The translations under genes were made by a program, and so were the position numbers. A stretch of DNA of 64,000 nt, from assembly GCF_040361195.1 (NCBI RefSeq), contig NZ_APNE01000013.1. The stretch is one strand, 5' to 3'. Below are positions 1 through 9,118 of this stretch, piece after piece. The stretch is from Salinisphaera hydrothermalis (GTDB lineage Bacteria; Pseudomonadota; Gammaproteobacteria; Nevskiales; Salinisphaeraceae). Position 1 is the first letter of the stretch. Each line of letters opens with the position of its first letter. Below the pieces are notes generated by a model that had not been told where the DNA came from, searched no databases, and saw only the letters and a list, made by a program, of their open reading frames with translations.

Positions 1-742
1 TCGGCACTTCGTTGACGCGGGCGACCGACGGATGCCGGCTGACGATGGTTTCGATCTGCTGCACCACATACTTGTTGGCCGCCTCACCGATCAGCAATCC
101 CTTGGTCTCGACCGCCAGCCAGACCGACGAAAATGCCAGGATGCAGCCAATGCCGATCGAGGCGAGGCCATCGAAAATCTCGATACCGGTCACCTGGACC
201 AGCGCCAGCCCGCCCGCGGCCAATAACAAACCGGCAATGGCGGCCGTATCCTCGAACAGGACGAGAAACTTGTTCGGGTCCTTGCCGCGACGCACCGCTT
301 CGAGCACCCCCCAGCTGCCCTTCACACGCCGAAATTCCTTGGCCGCAATCAGCCAGCTGGTCCCTTCGAACAGTACCGCCAGGCCGAGCACGCCGTAGTT
401 GACCAGCGGATGATCGATCGGGTGGGGGTGCAGAACTTTTTCCACGCCCTCATAGATCGAGATACCGGCACCGAGTGTGAACAACAGCACCGCGACCATG
501 AAGCTCCAGAAATAGATCTCCTTGCCATAGCCGAACGGATACTTGGCATCCGGCGGTTTTTTGGCCCGACGCATGCCGTACAGCAACAACCCCTGGTTGC
601 CGGTATCGATCACCGAATGAATGCCCTCGGCCAGCATCGCCGTACTGCCGGTGAAAGCGGAGGCCACAAACTTGCTGACCGCGATTAAAAAATTACCGGT
701 CAGCGCGGCCAGTACGACCGTCTTCGAGTTGGATTCGGACAT
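1..742 (-). CDS. Cation diffusion facilitator (CDF) transporter, truncated by the window edge
   Basis: The frame is open from an ATG at 740-742 to base 1, giving 247 residues without a stop; the C-terminus lies outside the window. The translation shows several hydrophobic segments and the family pattern of proton-driven divalent metal exporters in the inner membrane. H42 and D46 in TM2 form the usual HxxxD half of the metal site. The TM5 position has E164-D165 instead of the usual HxxxD, as in the ZnT9-like branch, so the exported metal may not be zinc. It starts 21 bp after the ilvA stop, on the same strand, so it may be co-transcribed with ilvA. Family assignment is solid; substrate is unknown. 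Confidence 0.85.
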   Translation of the reverse strand, partial: MSESNSKTVVLAALTGNFLIAVSKFVASAFTGSTAMLAEGIHSVIDTGNQGLLLYGMRRAKKPPDAKYPFGYGKEIYFWSFMVAVLLFTLGAGISIYEGVEKVLHPHPIDHPLVNYGVLGLAVLFEGTSWLIAAKEFRRVKGSWGVLEAVRRGKDPNKFLVLFEDTAAIAGLLLAAGGLALVQVTGIEIFDGLASIGIGCILAFSSVWLAVETKGLLIGEAANKYVVQQIETIVSRHPSVARVNEVP

Positions 743-763
743 CGATTCGCCTTGGAGAGAGCG

Positions 764-2341
764 TCAGCCGGCCTGCAGGAAGCGCTGATAGACCGGGTTG
801 TCGGTTTCCTCGGCATAATCGTAGCCGATGGAATCGAGCGCGGCGCGACAGGCCGCACGATCCTCGGGCGCAACCTGGATGCCCAGAAGCACGAGCCCGT
901 GGGCATGACCATGGTTGCGATAGTGGAACAGAGAGATGTTCCAGCGATCGCCCATGGCCTCCAGGAAACGCAGCAACGCGCCGGGACGCTCCGGAAACTC
1001 GACCCGGAACAGCACCTCGGAGCCCGCGCCGGCCGCACGACCGCCCACCATATGGCGTACATGCAGCTTGGCCATCTCGTTGCGCGACATGTCCAGCACG
1101 TCGTAGCCCGCGTTCTGGAGCGTATCGATAAGCGCGTCGCGTTCGGCGATGCCGTTGGTAAGCTTGATGCCAGCAAAGATCTGCGCACGACTGTCGTCAG
1201 CATAGCGATAGCCGAACTCGGTGATCGAGCGATCACCGATGGTGCGACAGAACTGCAGGAACGAGCCGGGTTTCTCCGGCATGGTCACCGCGAGCAACGC
1301 TTCGCGCTGTTCGCCCAGCTCCGCTCGTTCGGCGATGTACGACAAGCGATCGAAATTGACGTTGGCGCCGGAGGTGATGGCCACCAGGTCTTCGTTCTCG
1401 ATGCCGGTTTCGGCCGCGTATTTCTTCGCGCCGGCCACGGCCAGCACCCCGGCCGGCTCGGTGAGTGCGCGCGTGTCTTCATACACATCGCGGATCGCGG
1501 CACACATCTCGTCGATAGAGACAGTCATCATCGCATCGACGTGGCGCTGGCAGACGCGGAAGGTTTCCTCGCCCACTTTCTTCACCGCCACGCCGTCGGC
1601 GAACAGGCCAACCTCGTCGAGCGCAACACGTTCGCCGGCGGCCAGCGACGCGCCCATACTGGCCGCATCCTCGGGCTCCACCCCGATCACGCGGATATCC
1701 GGGCGCACGCTCTTGATGTAGGCCGCCACGCCGGCCAGCATGCCGCCGCCGCCGACGCAGACGAACACGGCGTGGATCGGCTGTGGATGCTGGCGCACGA
1801 TCTCCATGCCGATGGTGCCCTGCCCGGCGATCACGTAGGGATCGTCATACGGGTGGATGTAGACCAGCCCGTCACGTTCCATGAGTTCAGCGGCATGCGC
1901 CGCGGCTTCGTCATAGCCGTCGCCGTGCAGGACAATCTCGCCGCCGAATCCCGCGACTGCGCTCACCTTGATCTGCGGCGTAGTCCGCGGCATGACGATC
2001 ACCGCGCGAATGCCGAGATTACGCCCCGCCAGCGCCACGCCCTGCGCATGATTGCCGGCCGACGCACAGATCACGCCGCGCGCCTTCTCTTCTTCGGTCA
2101 GATGCGAGATCTTGTTGTAGGCGCCGCGCAGCTTGAACGAATGCACCGGCTGGAGATCCTCGCGCTTGAGAAACAGCCGATTGCCAATCCGCGCGCTCAA
2201 CTGGGCGGCCTCGACCAACGGCGTTTCAATCGCCACGTCGTAGACCCGCGCCGCATTGATCCGCTTGAGATACTCGGCATCGCCGACATCGACGGCCGGG
2301 GCCGAACCGCTGAGAGCGGTCTGTTTAAGGCTACTGTTCAT
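764..2341 (-). CDS. ilvA: Threonine ammonia-lyase, biosynthetic
   Basis: It deaminates L-threonine to 2-oxobutanoate, the first committed step to isoleucine, using PLP. The PLP lysine sits in SFKLRGAYN near residue 70, followed by the SAGNHAQG loop and a glycine-rich phosphate-binding loop (CVGGGGM). Two C-terminal ACT-like regulatory domains are present (DRSITEFGYRY near residue 350 and FRVEFPERPGALLRF near 440). This marks the long, isoleucine-inhibited biosynthetic form rather than the short catabolic TdcB. An ATG at 2341 is preferred; a GTG at 2350 in the same frame would add three residues. It stands apart from other ilv genes and is divergent from proC. Confidence 0.95.
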   Translation of the reverse strand: MNSSLKQTALSGSAPAVDVGDAEYLKRINAARVYDVAIETPLVEAAQLSARIGNRLFLKREDLQPVHSFKLRGAYNKISHLTEEEKARGVICASAGNHAQGVALAGRNLGIRAVIVMPRTTPQIKVSAVAGFGGEIVLHGDGYDEAAAHAAELMERDGLVYIHPYDDPYVIAGQGTIGMEIVRQHPQPIHAVFVCVGGGGMLAGVAAYIKSVRPDIRVIGVEPEDAASMGASLAAGERVALDEVGLFADGVAVKKVGEETFRVCQRHVDAMMTVSIDEMCAAIRDVYEDTRALTEPAGVLAVAGAKKYAAETGIENEDLVAITSGANVNFDRLSYIAERAELGEQREALLAVTMPEKPGSFLQFCRTIGDRSITEFGYRYADDSRAQIFAGIKLTNGIAERDALIDTLQNAGYDVLDMSRNEMAKLHVRHMVGGRAAGAGSEVLFRVEFPERPGALLRFLEAMGDRWNISLFHYRNHGHAHGLVLLGIQVAPEDRAACRAALDSIGYDYAEETDNPVYQRFLQAG

Positions 2342-2572
2342 GGCGCACACGGCTTGGAAAAACGCCCCATGCTAAACCTTTGACGCGGCCGCGACCACGA
2401 CCACTCGCCCGCATCCCGTTGCTTGGCGTATCATGCCCGCCATTTAGGCAGTCAAGTCCGGCGCCCCTATTCGAGTCGGCGGCGGATCCATGATCATGGC
2501 CAGGGCCGGCCGCGCCATTCGAGCATTCGATACGCGGTCGATAACAGCCTACGGTCCCACAATGCGAGGGGC

Positions 2573-3400
2573 ATGATGCAGAGCATTGTATTCATTGGCG
2601 GCGGCAACATGACGACCAGCCTGATCAGCGGTCTGCGCCATGCCGGCTGGTCCGGCGACGCCATCACCGTGGTCGATCACAACGCCGACAAGCGCGAACG
2701 CCTGAGCGAGCAATACGGCGTCCAGACCGTCGCGCAGGCCGAGAGCTCGCATCTGCGCGCTGCCGACGCCGTGGTGCTCGCGGTCAAACCGCAGGTGATG
2801 GCCGAGACGGCGCGCGCGCTGGCGCCCGTATTCGAGGATGCGCGGCCACTGATTCTGTCGATCGCTGCCGGCATCCCACTGTCCGCCCTGCGCCGGTGGC
2901 TCGGTGCCGATTTCGCGTACGTACGCTGTATGCCCAACACCCCGTCGCTGCTGGGCGTGGGCGCGACCGGATTGTATGCCGACGAAGTCGCCACCACCGA
3001 GCAGCGTCAGCTCGCTGACGACATCATGGCCACCGCCGGCATCAACGCCTGGGTCGACGACGAGTCGCTTATCGATGCCGTGATCGCGACGTCCGGCAGC
3101 GGTCCGGCTTATTTCTTTGCCTTCATGGAGGCGATGATTGCCGGCGCACGCGACCTCGGGCTGGATGAAACCGCCGCGCGTGAACTCGTGCTCCAAACCG
3201 CGCTCGGCGCGGCCCGCATGGCCACCGAATCCGGCGACGACCCGGCCACCCTGCGGGCCAAGGTCACCTCCAAGGGCGGTACCACGGCGGCTGCGCTCAA
3301 CCATTTCGAAGCCGGCGACCTCGACAAGCTCGTGGCCGGCGCCATGCACGCGGCAAGCGACCGCGCATCCGAGCTCGCCCGCGATCTGTCCGACGGATAG
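2573..3400 (+). CDS. proC: Pyrroline-5-carboxylate reductase
   Basis: It reduces 1-pyrroline-5-carboxylate to L-proline, the last step of proline synthesis. The N-terminal Rossmann motif GGGNMTTSLI binds NAD(P)H, and the C-terminal part has the dimerisation-domain signatures SGSGPAYFF and SKGGTT. The reading frame extends upstream to 2423, but the ATG at 2573 (or the adjacent 2576) follows a GCGAGGGG ribosome binding site and gives the family length of about 275 residues. In related gammaproteobacteria proC is followed directly by yggT. Here yggT is next but separated by a 272-bp structured spacer. Confidence 0.95.
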   Translation: MMQSIVFIGGGNMTTSLISGLRHAGWSGDAITVVDHNADKRERLSEQYGVQTVAQAESSHLRAADAVVLAVKPQVMAETARALAPVFEDARPLILSIAAGIPLSALRRWLGADFAYVRCMPNTPSLLGVGATGLYADEVATTEQRQLADDIMATAGINAWVDDESLIDAVIATSGSGPAYFFAFMEAMIAGARDLGLDETAARELVLQTALGAARMATESGDDPATLRAKVTSKGGTTAAALNHFEAGDLDKLVAGAMHAASDRASELARDLSDG

Positions 3401-3672
3401 GGTCTGCTGATGCTTCGTCCGAGTACCGTGCTGGAGACCGCAAATCGTGTCCGGCAAGACGCGAGTCGCCGACTCTGGGCACGCGAAGCCTCAGATTCGC
3501 AACGCCGCGGGGCACGATTTGCGACCCAAGCCGAAGGGACGAGCGCTGTTGTGCGGCAATACAGCGTTGTAACTCTCTCGCGTAGGATGGCTACACCACG
3601 CTCGCTACGCCTCGTCTTGCCGCACAACAGCGCTTGGCGCGGCCTGGTACGAAACAACAACAGACCCTACTG
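3401..3672. repeat. Structured spacer between proC and yggT with nested inverted repeats
   Basis: No convincing gene lies here. Four complementary pairs are visible. The longest is an 18-bp perfect arm at 3542-3559 matching 3617-3634. An 11-bp arm at 3439-3449 matches 3513-3523. A 10-bp arm at 3452-3461 matches 3613-3622. A near-perfect palindrome (GAGTCG-C-CGACTC) lies at 3463-3475. The 3581-3612 stretch resembles the GTAGG...GCTACGCC palindromic repeats common between genes in proteobacteria. The open frame 3410-3673 across it shows no family resemblance and is treated as chance. Confidence 0.7.
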
Positions 3673-4236
3673 ATGATCGATCACACCAACAACGCGCTGC
3701 TGTTCCTCGTCGATACGGTGTTGTCGCTCTACATCATCGTGGTGCTGCTGCGCGTGATCCTGCAGCTGGTCCACGCTGATTTTCGCAACCCGATCTCGCA
3801 GTTCGTGTGGCAGACAACGCGCACGCCGGTGAACGTGCTGCGCCGCGTGATCCCGCGCTGGCGCAACTGGGACGTGCCGGCCCTCGTGTTCGGCCTGATT
3901 CTGTCCTACATCCTGATTCAGATCGATCTGGCGCTCGGCGCGCCCGGCTTCGGGCCGCAGCTGCTGCCCTCCGTGGCCTGGGCCATCCTCAAGATGGCCA
4001 CGCTGGTCTGTAATCTGTATTTCTTCACCATCCTGATCCAGGCCCTGATGTCCTGGATTTCGCCGAACCAGTATTCGCCCGCGACCGCGATTCTGTTCAC
4101 CATCAACGAACCACTGCTGCGGCCGGTGCGCGGCGTGATCCCAACCATCGGCGGGCTCGATCTGTCGCCGCTGGTGGTCATCATCGCGTTGGAAGTCGTC
4201 TCGCGCCTGCTGCCGCTGCCGGGGCTGTTCCGTTAG
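3673..4236 (+). CDS. YggT family integral membrane protein
   Basis: A 187-residue inner-membrane protein made of two copies of the YggT domain. The first has a hydrophobic segment near residues 10-30 and the second near 100-125, each followed by a short loop and a second membrane segment; TPVNVLRRVIP and EPLLRPVRGVIP are the repeated halves. The family is linked to cell shape, division and osmotic tolerance in several bacteria, but the biochemical role is unresolved. The start at 3673 (ATGATCGATCAC) omits 13 spacer-encoded residues present in the longer frame. The gene ends 4 bp before metX, so the two are probably co-transcribed. Confidence 0.88.
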   Translation: MIDHTNNALLFLVDTVLSLYIIVVLLRVILQLVHADFRNPISQFVWQTTRTPVNVLRRVIPRWRNWDVPALVFGLILSYILIQIDLALGAPGFGPQLLPSVAWAILKMATLVCNLYFFTILIQALMSWISPNQYSPATAILFTINEPLLRPVRGVIPTIGGLDLSPLVVIIALEVVSRLLPLPGLFR

Positions 4237-4240
4237 GACG

Positions 4241-5389
4241 ATGTCGATGGAGGCCACCGCCCATTCGATCGGACTCGTCGAGCCACAGACGCTGCACGTC
4301 GACGACCCGCTGGACCTCGACTGCGGTAAGCAGCTGTCGCAGTTCAATCTGGTCTACGAAACCTACGGCACGCTCAATGCCGACCGCTCCAACGCGGTGC
4401 TGATCTGCCACGCGCTGTCGGGCAACCACCACGCCGCGGGTTATCACAGCGAAAACGACGCCAAGCCGGGCTGGTGGAACAAGTGCATCGGCCCCGGGAA
4501 GATGATCGATACCAATCGCTTCTTCGTGGTGTCATCGGCCAATCTCGGCTGCTACAACGGCTCGACCGGCCCAGGCAGCACCAACCCCGAAACCGGACGC
4601 CATTACGGCCCGGATTTTCCGGTGGTCACGGTCGGCGACTGGGTGCGCTCGCAGAACCTGCTGCGCGCGCATCTGGGCATCGATCGCTGGGCCGCGGTCG
4701 TCGGCGGCAGCCTCGGCGGCATGCAGGTCATGCAGTGGTCGATCGACTACCCCGACCGGGTGGCGCACGCCGTGGTGATTGCTTCAGCGCCGAAGCTGTC
4801 GGCGCAAAACATCGCTTTTAACGAAATTGCGCGCCAAGCCATCGTCACGGACCCCGATTTCCACGAAGGCCGTTACTACGAAAAAGGTGTGGTTCCGCGC
4901 CGCGGTTTGATGCTGGCCCGCATGCTCGGCCATATCACCTATCTGTCCGACGATGCCATGCGCGCCAAGTTCGGACGCGACCTGCGCGCCGGGCGAATCA
5001 ACTACGGCTTCGACGTCGAGTTCCAGGTCGAGTCGTATCTGCGCTACCAGGGCGAATCATTCGTGACGCGTTTCGACGCCAACACCTATCTGCTGATGAC
5101 CAAGGCGTTGGATTATTTCGATCCGGCCTACGAAACCGGCGGCCGGCTGGCCGAGGCCTTCGAGCCGGCCACGGCGCGTTTTCTGGTCATCTCGTTCACG
5201 TCCGACTGGCGCTTCGCCCCGGCCCGCTCGCGCGAGATCGTCGATGCGCTGGTCGACGCCGGCAAGCAGGTCGCCTATGCCGAGGTTGAGTCCGATCTCG
5301 GCCACGACGATTTTCTGCTGACCATGCCGCACTACGCGAACACCATGAAGGCTTACATGAGCCGCGTCGCGGCCGAGGTCGGCGCATGA
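4241..5389 (+). CDS. metX: Homoserine O-acyltransferase (MetX type, probably succinyl-specific)
   Basis: It activates L-homoserine by O-acylation at the start of methionine synthesis. It is an alpha/beta hydrolase with the nucleophile S157 in GGSLGGMQ, and D322 (SFTSDWRF) and H355 (DLGHDDF) completing the triad. Length (382) and sequence closely follow the Pseudomonas MetX that pairs with MetW. That relative uses succinyl-CoA, so O-succinyltransferase is the likelier activity, although the MetX family as a whole also contains acetyltransferases. An AGGA ribosome site lies just before the ATG. The stop overlaps the metW start as ATGA. Confidence 0.92.
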   Translation: MSMEATAHSIGLVEPQTLHVDDPLDLDCGKQLSQFNLVYETYGTLNADRSNAVLICHALSGNHHAAGYHSENDAKPGWWNKCIGPGKMIDTNRFFVVSSANLGCYNGSTGPGSTNPETGRHYGPDFPVVTVGDWVRSQNLLRAHLGIDRWAAVVGGSLGGMQVMQWSIDYPDRVAHAVVIASAPKLSAQNIAFNEIARQAIVTDPDFHEGRYYEKGVVPRRGLMLARMLGHITYLSDDAMRAKFGRDLRAGRINYGFDVEFQVESYLRYQGESFVTRFDANTYLLMTKALDYFDPAYETGGRLAEAFEPATARFLVISFTSDWRFAPARSREIVDALVDAGKQVAYAEVESDLGHDDFLLTMPHYANTMKAYMSRVAAEVGA

Positions 5390-6015
5390 ATACGCTCAGC
5401 ACGCCGACCCGCGACGGCCTTCGCGCCGATCTGGCGCTCATTTCGGACTGGATTGCCCCAGGCACGCGCGTGCTCGATCTGGGCTGCGGTAACGGCGCCC
5501 TGCTCGCTCATCTCGAGGCCACCAAGAATGTGCGCGGCTACGGGCTGGAGATCGACCCGGACAACGTCATCGCCTCGATCGCGGCCGGCGTGAACGTGCT
5601 CCAGCTCGACCTCGACGCCGGCCTCGGTCAGTTCGAGGACGACAGCTTTGATTACGTCGTGATGAGCTCGGCGATCCAGGAAGTCCAGCAGCCCCACGTG
5701 CTGATCGACGAGATGCTGCGTATCGGCCGCGACTCGATCGTCACATTCCCCAACTTCGCCCACTGGCGCATGCGCCTGAGCCTGTCCTGGTACGGCGTGA
5801 TGCCGTCATCGCGCGCCCTGCCGAATCGCTGGTACAACACGCCGAACATCCATCTGTGCACGGTGCGCGACTTCGAGCAGCTGTGTGCCACCAAGCGCGT
5901 GGAGATCGTGCGGCGACATTTCGTGAACCACGCGCACCGGGCGCATGCCGCGATGCGCCTGGCGCCGAATCTGCTGGGCGAAATCGCGCTGTATCAGCTG
6001 CGCGGCGGCAGCTAG
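5386..6015 (+). CDS. metW: Methionine biosynthesis protein MetW
   Basis: A 209-residue methyltransferase-fold protein with the SAM-binding motif VLDLGCGNGALLAHL near residues 28-42 and an acidic GLEIDPDNV strand end. MetW is encoded with MetX across proteobacteria and is needed for, or stimulates, homoserine acylation by MetX; whether it methylates anything is unclear. Translation is coupled to metX by a 4-bp ATGA overlap. It ends in a short convergent gap facing the TerB-like gene. Confidence 0.93.
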   Translation: MNTLSTPTRDGLRADLALISDWIAPGTRVLDLGCGNGALLAHLEATKNVRGYGLEIDPDNVIASIAAGVNVLQLDLDAGLGQFEDDSFDYVVMSSAIQEVQQPHVLIDEMLRIGRDSIVTFPNFAHWRMRLSLSWYGVMPSSRALPNRWYNTPNIHLCTVRDFEQLCATKRVEIVRRHFVNHAHRAHAAMRLAPNLLGEIALYQLRGGS

Positions 6016-6052
6016 AGCAGCGCAGCCCACGCCGTCCTATTGGAATAGGCTC

Positions 6053-6505
6053 TTAGATCGACTCGCCGGTCACCGCGAACTTGGCCTTGATGAACTGTTC
6101 GTGCGGTAGATAGAGCAACTCGGCCAGATCGCGCAGCAGATGCTCTTCATGGGCATCCAGCTCGTTGTCGGCATAGGCGACCCGCCACAGCATTTCCAGC
6201 ACCTCGCGTTTTTCGTCCATATCGAGCCCCTCGTTGAGGGTCTTGAGGTACTCGTAGAGCGAGACGGAGGCCCGCGCTTTTGGCGCCGCGGCGGCGATCA
6301 GCTCCTCGACCTCGCCGTCGGACAAGCCGAAATGCGCCTTGAGCTGGCGCCGGATCTCATCGTATTCGGCCGGGTCATGGTTGTTGTCGGCATGCGCCAT
6401 TTCCAGCAACAGTACGGAGGCGGCGATCTGCTGGGCGCGCTGCGGGTCGCGCGCGGCGGCATCGTGCGGCTGGATCGCCTCCTTCAGTCGATCGAACAAT
6501 CCCAT
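6053..6505 (-). CDS. TerB-like (TerB family) cytoplasmic protein
   Basis: A 150-residue, all-helical acidic protein without signal peptide. It carries the TerB pattern: an N-terminal helix pair with AASVLLLEMAHADNNHDPAEY and a second copy at MLWRVAYADNELDAHEEHLL, each with a D/E-rich loop typical of the metal-binding TerB fold. Standalone TerB-like proteins are common in proteobacteria, and most have nothing to do with tellurite resistance. No ter partner genes are nearby. It is the last gene of a minus-strand group behind the hydrolase, with a 20-bp gap. Confidence 0.8.
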   Translation of the reverse strand: MGLFDRLKEAIQPHDAAARDPQRAQQIAASVLLLEMAHADNNHDPAEYDEIRRQLKAHFGLSDGEVEELIAAAAPKARASVSLYEYLKTLNEGLDMDEKREVLEMLWRVAYADNELDAHEEHLLRDLAELLYLPHEQFIKAKFAVTGESI

Positions 6506-6525
6506 CGATTTATTCCTTTCGCGGT

Positions 6526-7167
6526 TTATCGGCCGGCCCAGAACGTCTCGACCCGCTTGCGCAGATCACTCAGGCGTCCGTGCAGAAAATGGCCCGCACC
6601 TTCCATGACCTGGACATCAACCGCCGGTTCAAGTTTCCTCACCGCCGCGATCGAGGCCTGCACGTCGATCACGTCGTCCTGATCACCGAACAGGGCGAGC
6701 CAGTCGCAATCCGGCCGCGGCAACGCCTCGTCGAAGTAAGCCGACGGCAAGCCGATGGTCACGAGATTGGGGGCCCCATCGGCGGCCGCGACACGCAGCG
6801 CGGCCGCCGAACCGAAGGAAAACCCGGCCAACCCGCCGAGTGCGAGCCCCGAATGCTCGGCGGCCCAGTCGCGCACCGCGCGCAGATCGTCCTGCTCGCC
6901 CCGGCCTTCATCGTAGGTGCCTTCGCTGCGCCCGGTGTCGCGGAAGTTGAAGCGCAGGGTCGCGAAGCCGGCCTCGCGCGCACCACGAGCCGTCATGTAG
7001 ACCACTTTGTTGTCCTTCGTGCCGCCCTGCTGCGGGTGCGGATGGGCCACAACGATGAACCCTCGCGGCTCGCCTCGGGGCAGCTCGATATCGACCTCAA
7101 GCGCCCCGTCCGGGCCGTCGATGAATCCGCTTGCACTGCCCTCGTCCGGCCACGCCAGCTTGCTCAT
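6526..7167 (-). CDS. Alpha/beta hydrolase
   Basis: A 213-residue cytoplasmic hydrolase. The nucleophile elbow is GFSFGS near residues 114-119, an HPHPQQGG oxyanion region lies near residue 42, FGDQDDVI supplies the probable catalytic aspartate and GAGHFLHG the histidine. This layout matches the dienelactone-hydrolase-like or COG2945 group, which often sits beside transport genes and has no settled substrate. Its start codon overlaps the stop of the upstream antiporter as ATGA, so the two are translated together. Confidence 0.85.
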   Translation of the reverse strand: MSKLAWPDEGSASGFIDGPDGALEVDIELPRGEPRGFIVVAHPHPQQGGTKDNKVVYMTARGAREAGFATLRFNFRDTGRSEGTYDEGRGEQDDLRAVRDWAAEHSGLALGGLAGFSFGSAAALRVAAADGAPNLVTIGLPSAYFDEALPRPDCDWLALFGDQDDVIDVQASIAAVRKLEPAVDVQVMEGAGHFLHGRLSDLRKRVETFWAGR

Positions 7168-9065
7168 GAAGACTCCTTGTCACTTTCTTCGGATGCCCCG
7201 TTGCCGGCCGCCGAGCGGGTGCTCGCGGCCTCGGCGCGTTCGGCGCGGGCCCGGCGCCGATCCTCGTCGGTTCGCTTGGGGGCGTAATAGATGATGGTAT
7301 CGCCGATATCCGGCCGCGCGCCGCCGGCGGCCGGCGACAACAACAGCGTCTTGTCGTCGTGCAGTACGGCAATGGGAATCGCCTCCGGCGAGCGGTCGCG
7401 CTTGAGATCGTCGTAGCCGTAGTTCTCGGTCAACTTGGTCTTGTAGAACTGCCAGTTCTGGAAATGATGGCGCCAGAGTTCTTCGTACTGCGCGGACTCG
7501 TCGAAGGCCGGCCGGCCGCGTAGCGGACGCGCGACGACCTTGGAATCGTTGTTTTCGTCGGCGGCATACATCGGCAGCTGGAACACGCGATCATGTTCCA
7601 GGCTGTTGGAGAAATGCGAACACACCAGCGCGTTGTAGGCATCGTTGCTGGTCGCCGCCAGCATGCAGGCGATCTCGTTGAGTTCCAGTGATTGCTGGAT
7701 GGTCTCGGACAGCACTTCGCCGTAGAGCACACGCACGCCCGCCAGCCGCGCCGTACGCAGGCGATGCCAGGACGAATCCACCAGCAGCACCTGGACATGC
7801 AGCTCATTGGACAAAGCTCTGGCGAGTTCGGTCGACCACGGCGACGCGCCGACAATCAGCACGCCGTTGGGCTCCACCGATAGCCGCAGCCAGCGCGCGA
7901 TCCGGCCCAACGAAAAGCCGTGCAGAATGACCGACGCGAACACGATGGCGAAGATCAGCGGCAGGAGTTGCTGGGCGCCGCCATAGCCGGCCTGGATCAG
8001 CGTCGGCGCGAATACACCGGCCACGGCCGCGGCCACGATGCCGCGCGGGGCGATCCAGCCCACCAGCAAGCGATCGCGCCATTCCATGTCGGTGAACATC
8101 GTAGCCAGGAACACCGCCACCGGCCGGGCGACGAACAGCACCACCGCCACCAGCGCGGCGGCATGCCAATCCAGATGGCGCAGCACCTTCGGATCGAGAT
8201 CGGCCGTGAGCACGATGAACACCGACGACACCAACAGGATGGTGACGTACTCCTTGAACCGCCGCAGTTCGGCCATGCCGGCGACGTTCATGTTGCCGAG
8301 CACCATGCCCATCACGGTCACCGCGAGCAATCCGGCCTCGGCGAATATCTCGCTGGCCAGACCGTAGATCACGAGCACGCAGGCAATGGTCAACGGCGAC
8401 TTGAGATATTCCGGCACCCAAATGTGGTTGAACGCCCAGCCGAGCAGCCAGGCCACCCCGCCGCCGAGCGCCAGCGAGATGAGGATCGCCAGGCCCAGCT
8501 CGAAGAACACCTGGGCGCCGCCGCCCGGATAGGCCCCCGACAGCACAAAGTACTGGAACACCAGAACCGCGAGCAGCGCGCCGATCGGGTCGTTGATGAT
8601 GCCTTCCCACTTCAGATACGACGCCGTGCGCCGGTTCAATCCGGCCTGGCGCAGCATGGGAATGATCACGGTCGGGCCGGTGACCACCAGAATCGCGCCG
8701 AACAGCAGTGACACCGGCAGGCTCAGCGCCCCAACGAAATAGGCGGCGGTCGAGTACAGCCCCCAGGCCAGCATCGAACCCAGGGTGACCAGCCGGCGTA
8801 CGCCGGAGGCGGCCTCCTTGAATTCATGCAAACGCAGCGACAGTCCGCCTTCGAACAGGATCACGGCGACCGCGAGGCCTACGATCGGCGACAGCACCGG
8901 CCCGATGTCCTCGGACGGATGCATCCACCCCAGCACCGGCCCGGCCACCACACCGGAGACCAGGAACAGCACGATCGCGGGCATGCGCAGCCACCACGCG
9001 ATCCACTGCGAAAACACGCCGAGCGCAATGATCGAAATCAGCAACAGCGAAAGATGGTGTTCCAT
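7164..9065 (-). CDS. CPA1-type Na+/H+ or K+/H+ antiporter with C-terminal nucleotide-binding domain
   Basis: A 633-residue protein. The first 390 residues form about 12 membrane segments of the monovalent cation:proton antiporter fold. N158-D159 in GIINDPIG is the ND motif of electroneutral CPA1 exchangers. The remainder is cytoplasmic: a TrkA-N-like Rossmann domain starting at NGVLIVGASPWSTELARAL, and a charged tail rich in Arg, Ala and Glu. The likely role is pH and salt homeostasis, with activity gated by nucleotide. Ion preference cannot be read from sequence. It heads a two-gene unit with the alpha/beta hydrolase. Confidence 0.9.
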   Translation of the reverse strand: MEHHLSLLLISIIALGVFSQWIAWWLRMPAIVLFLVSGVVAGPVLGWMHPSEDIGPVLSPIVGLAVAVILFEGGLSLRLHEFKEAASGVRRLVTLGSMLAWGLYSTAAYFVGALSLPVSLLFGAILVVTGPTVIIPMLRQAGLNRRTASYLKWEGIINDPIGALLAVLVFQYFVLSGAYPGGGAQVFFELGLAILISLALGGGVAWLLGWAFNHIWVPEYLKSPLTIACVLVIYGLASEIFAEAGLLAVTVMGMVLGNMNVAGMAELRRFKEYVTILLVSSVFIVLTADLDPKVLRHLDWHAAALVAVVLFVARPVAVFLATMFTDMEWRDRLLVGWIAPRGIVAAAVAGVFAPTLIQAGYGGAQQLLPLIFAIVFASVILHGFSLGRIARWLRLSVEPNGVLIVGASPWSTELARALSNELHVQVLLVDSSWHRLRTARLAGVRVLYGEVLSETIQQSLELNEIACMLAATSNDAYNALVCSHFSNSLEHDRVFQLPMYAADENNDSKVVARPLRGRPAFDESAQYEELWRHHFQNWQFYKTKLTENYGYDDLKRDRSPEAIPIAVLHDDKTLLLSPAAGGARPDIGDTIIYYAPKRTDEDRRRARAERAEAASTRSAAGNGASEESDKESS

Positions 9066-9118
9066 CGGCCTGTCAGGCGCGTATCAAGTTGTGGGCACGA
9101 CGCGGCGTATCGCCGTTG

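Noticed and set aside
752..2383. A 543-codon plus-strand frame opposite ilvA
   Set aside because: Shadow of the conserved ilvA frame; no family resemblance.
3410..3673. An 87-codon frame between proC and yggT
   Set aside because: Its sequence is dictated by inverted repeats and has no homology features.
6053..6505. Tellurite resistance operon
   Set aside because: Only a lone TerB-like protein; no terC, terD or terZ genes.
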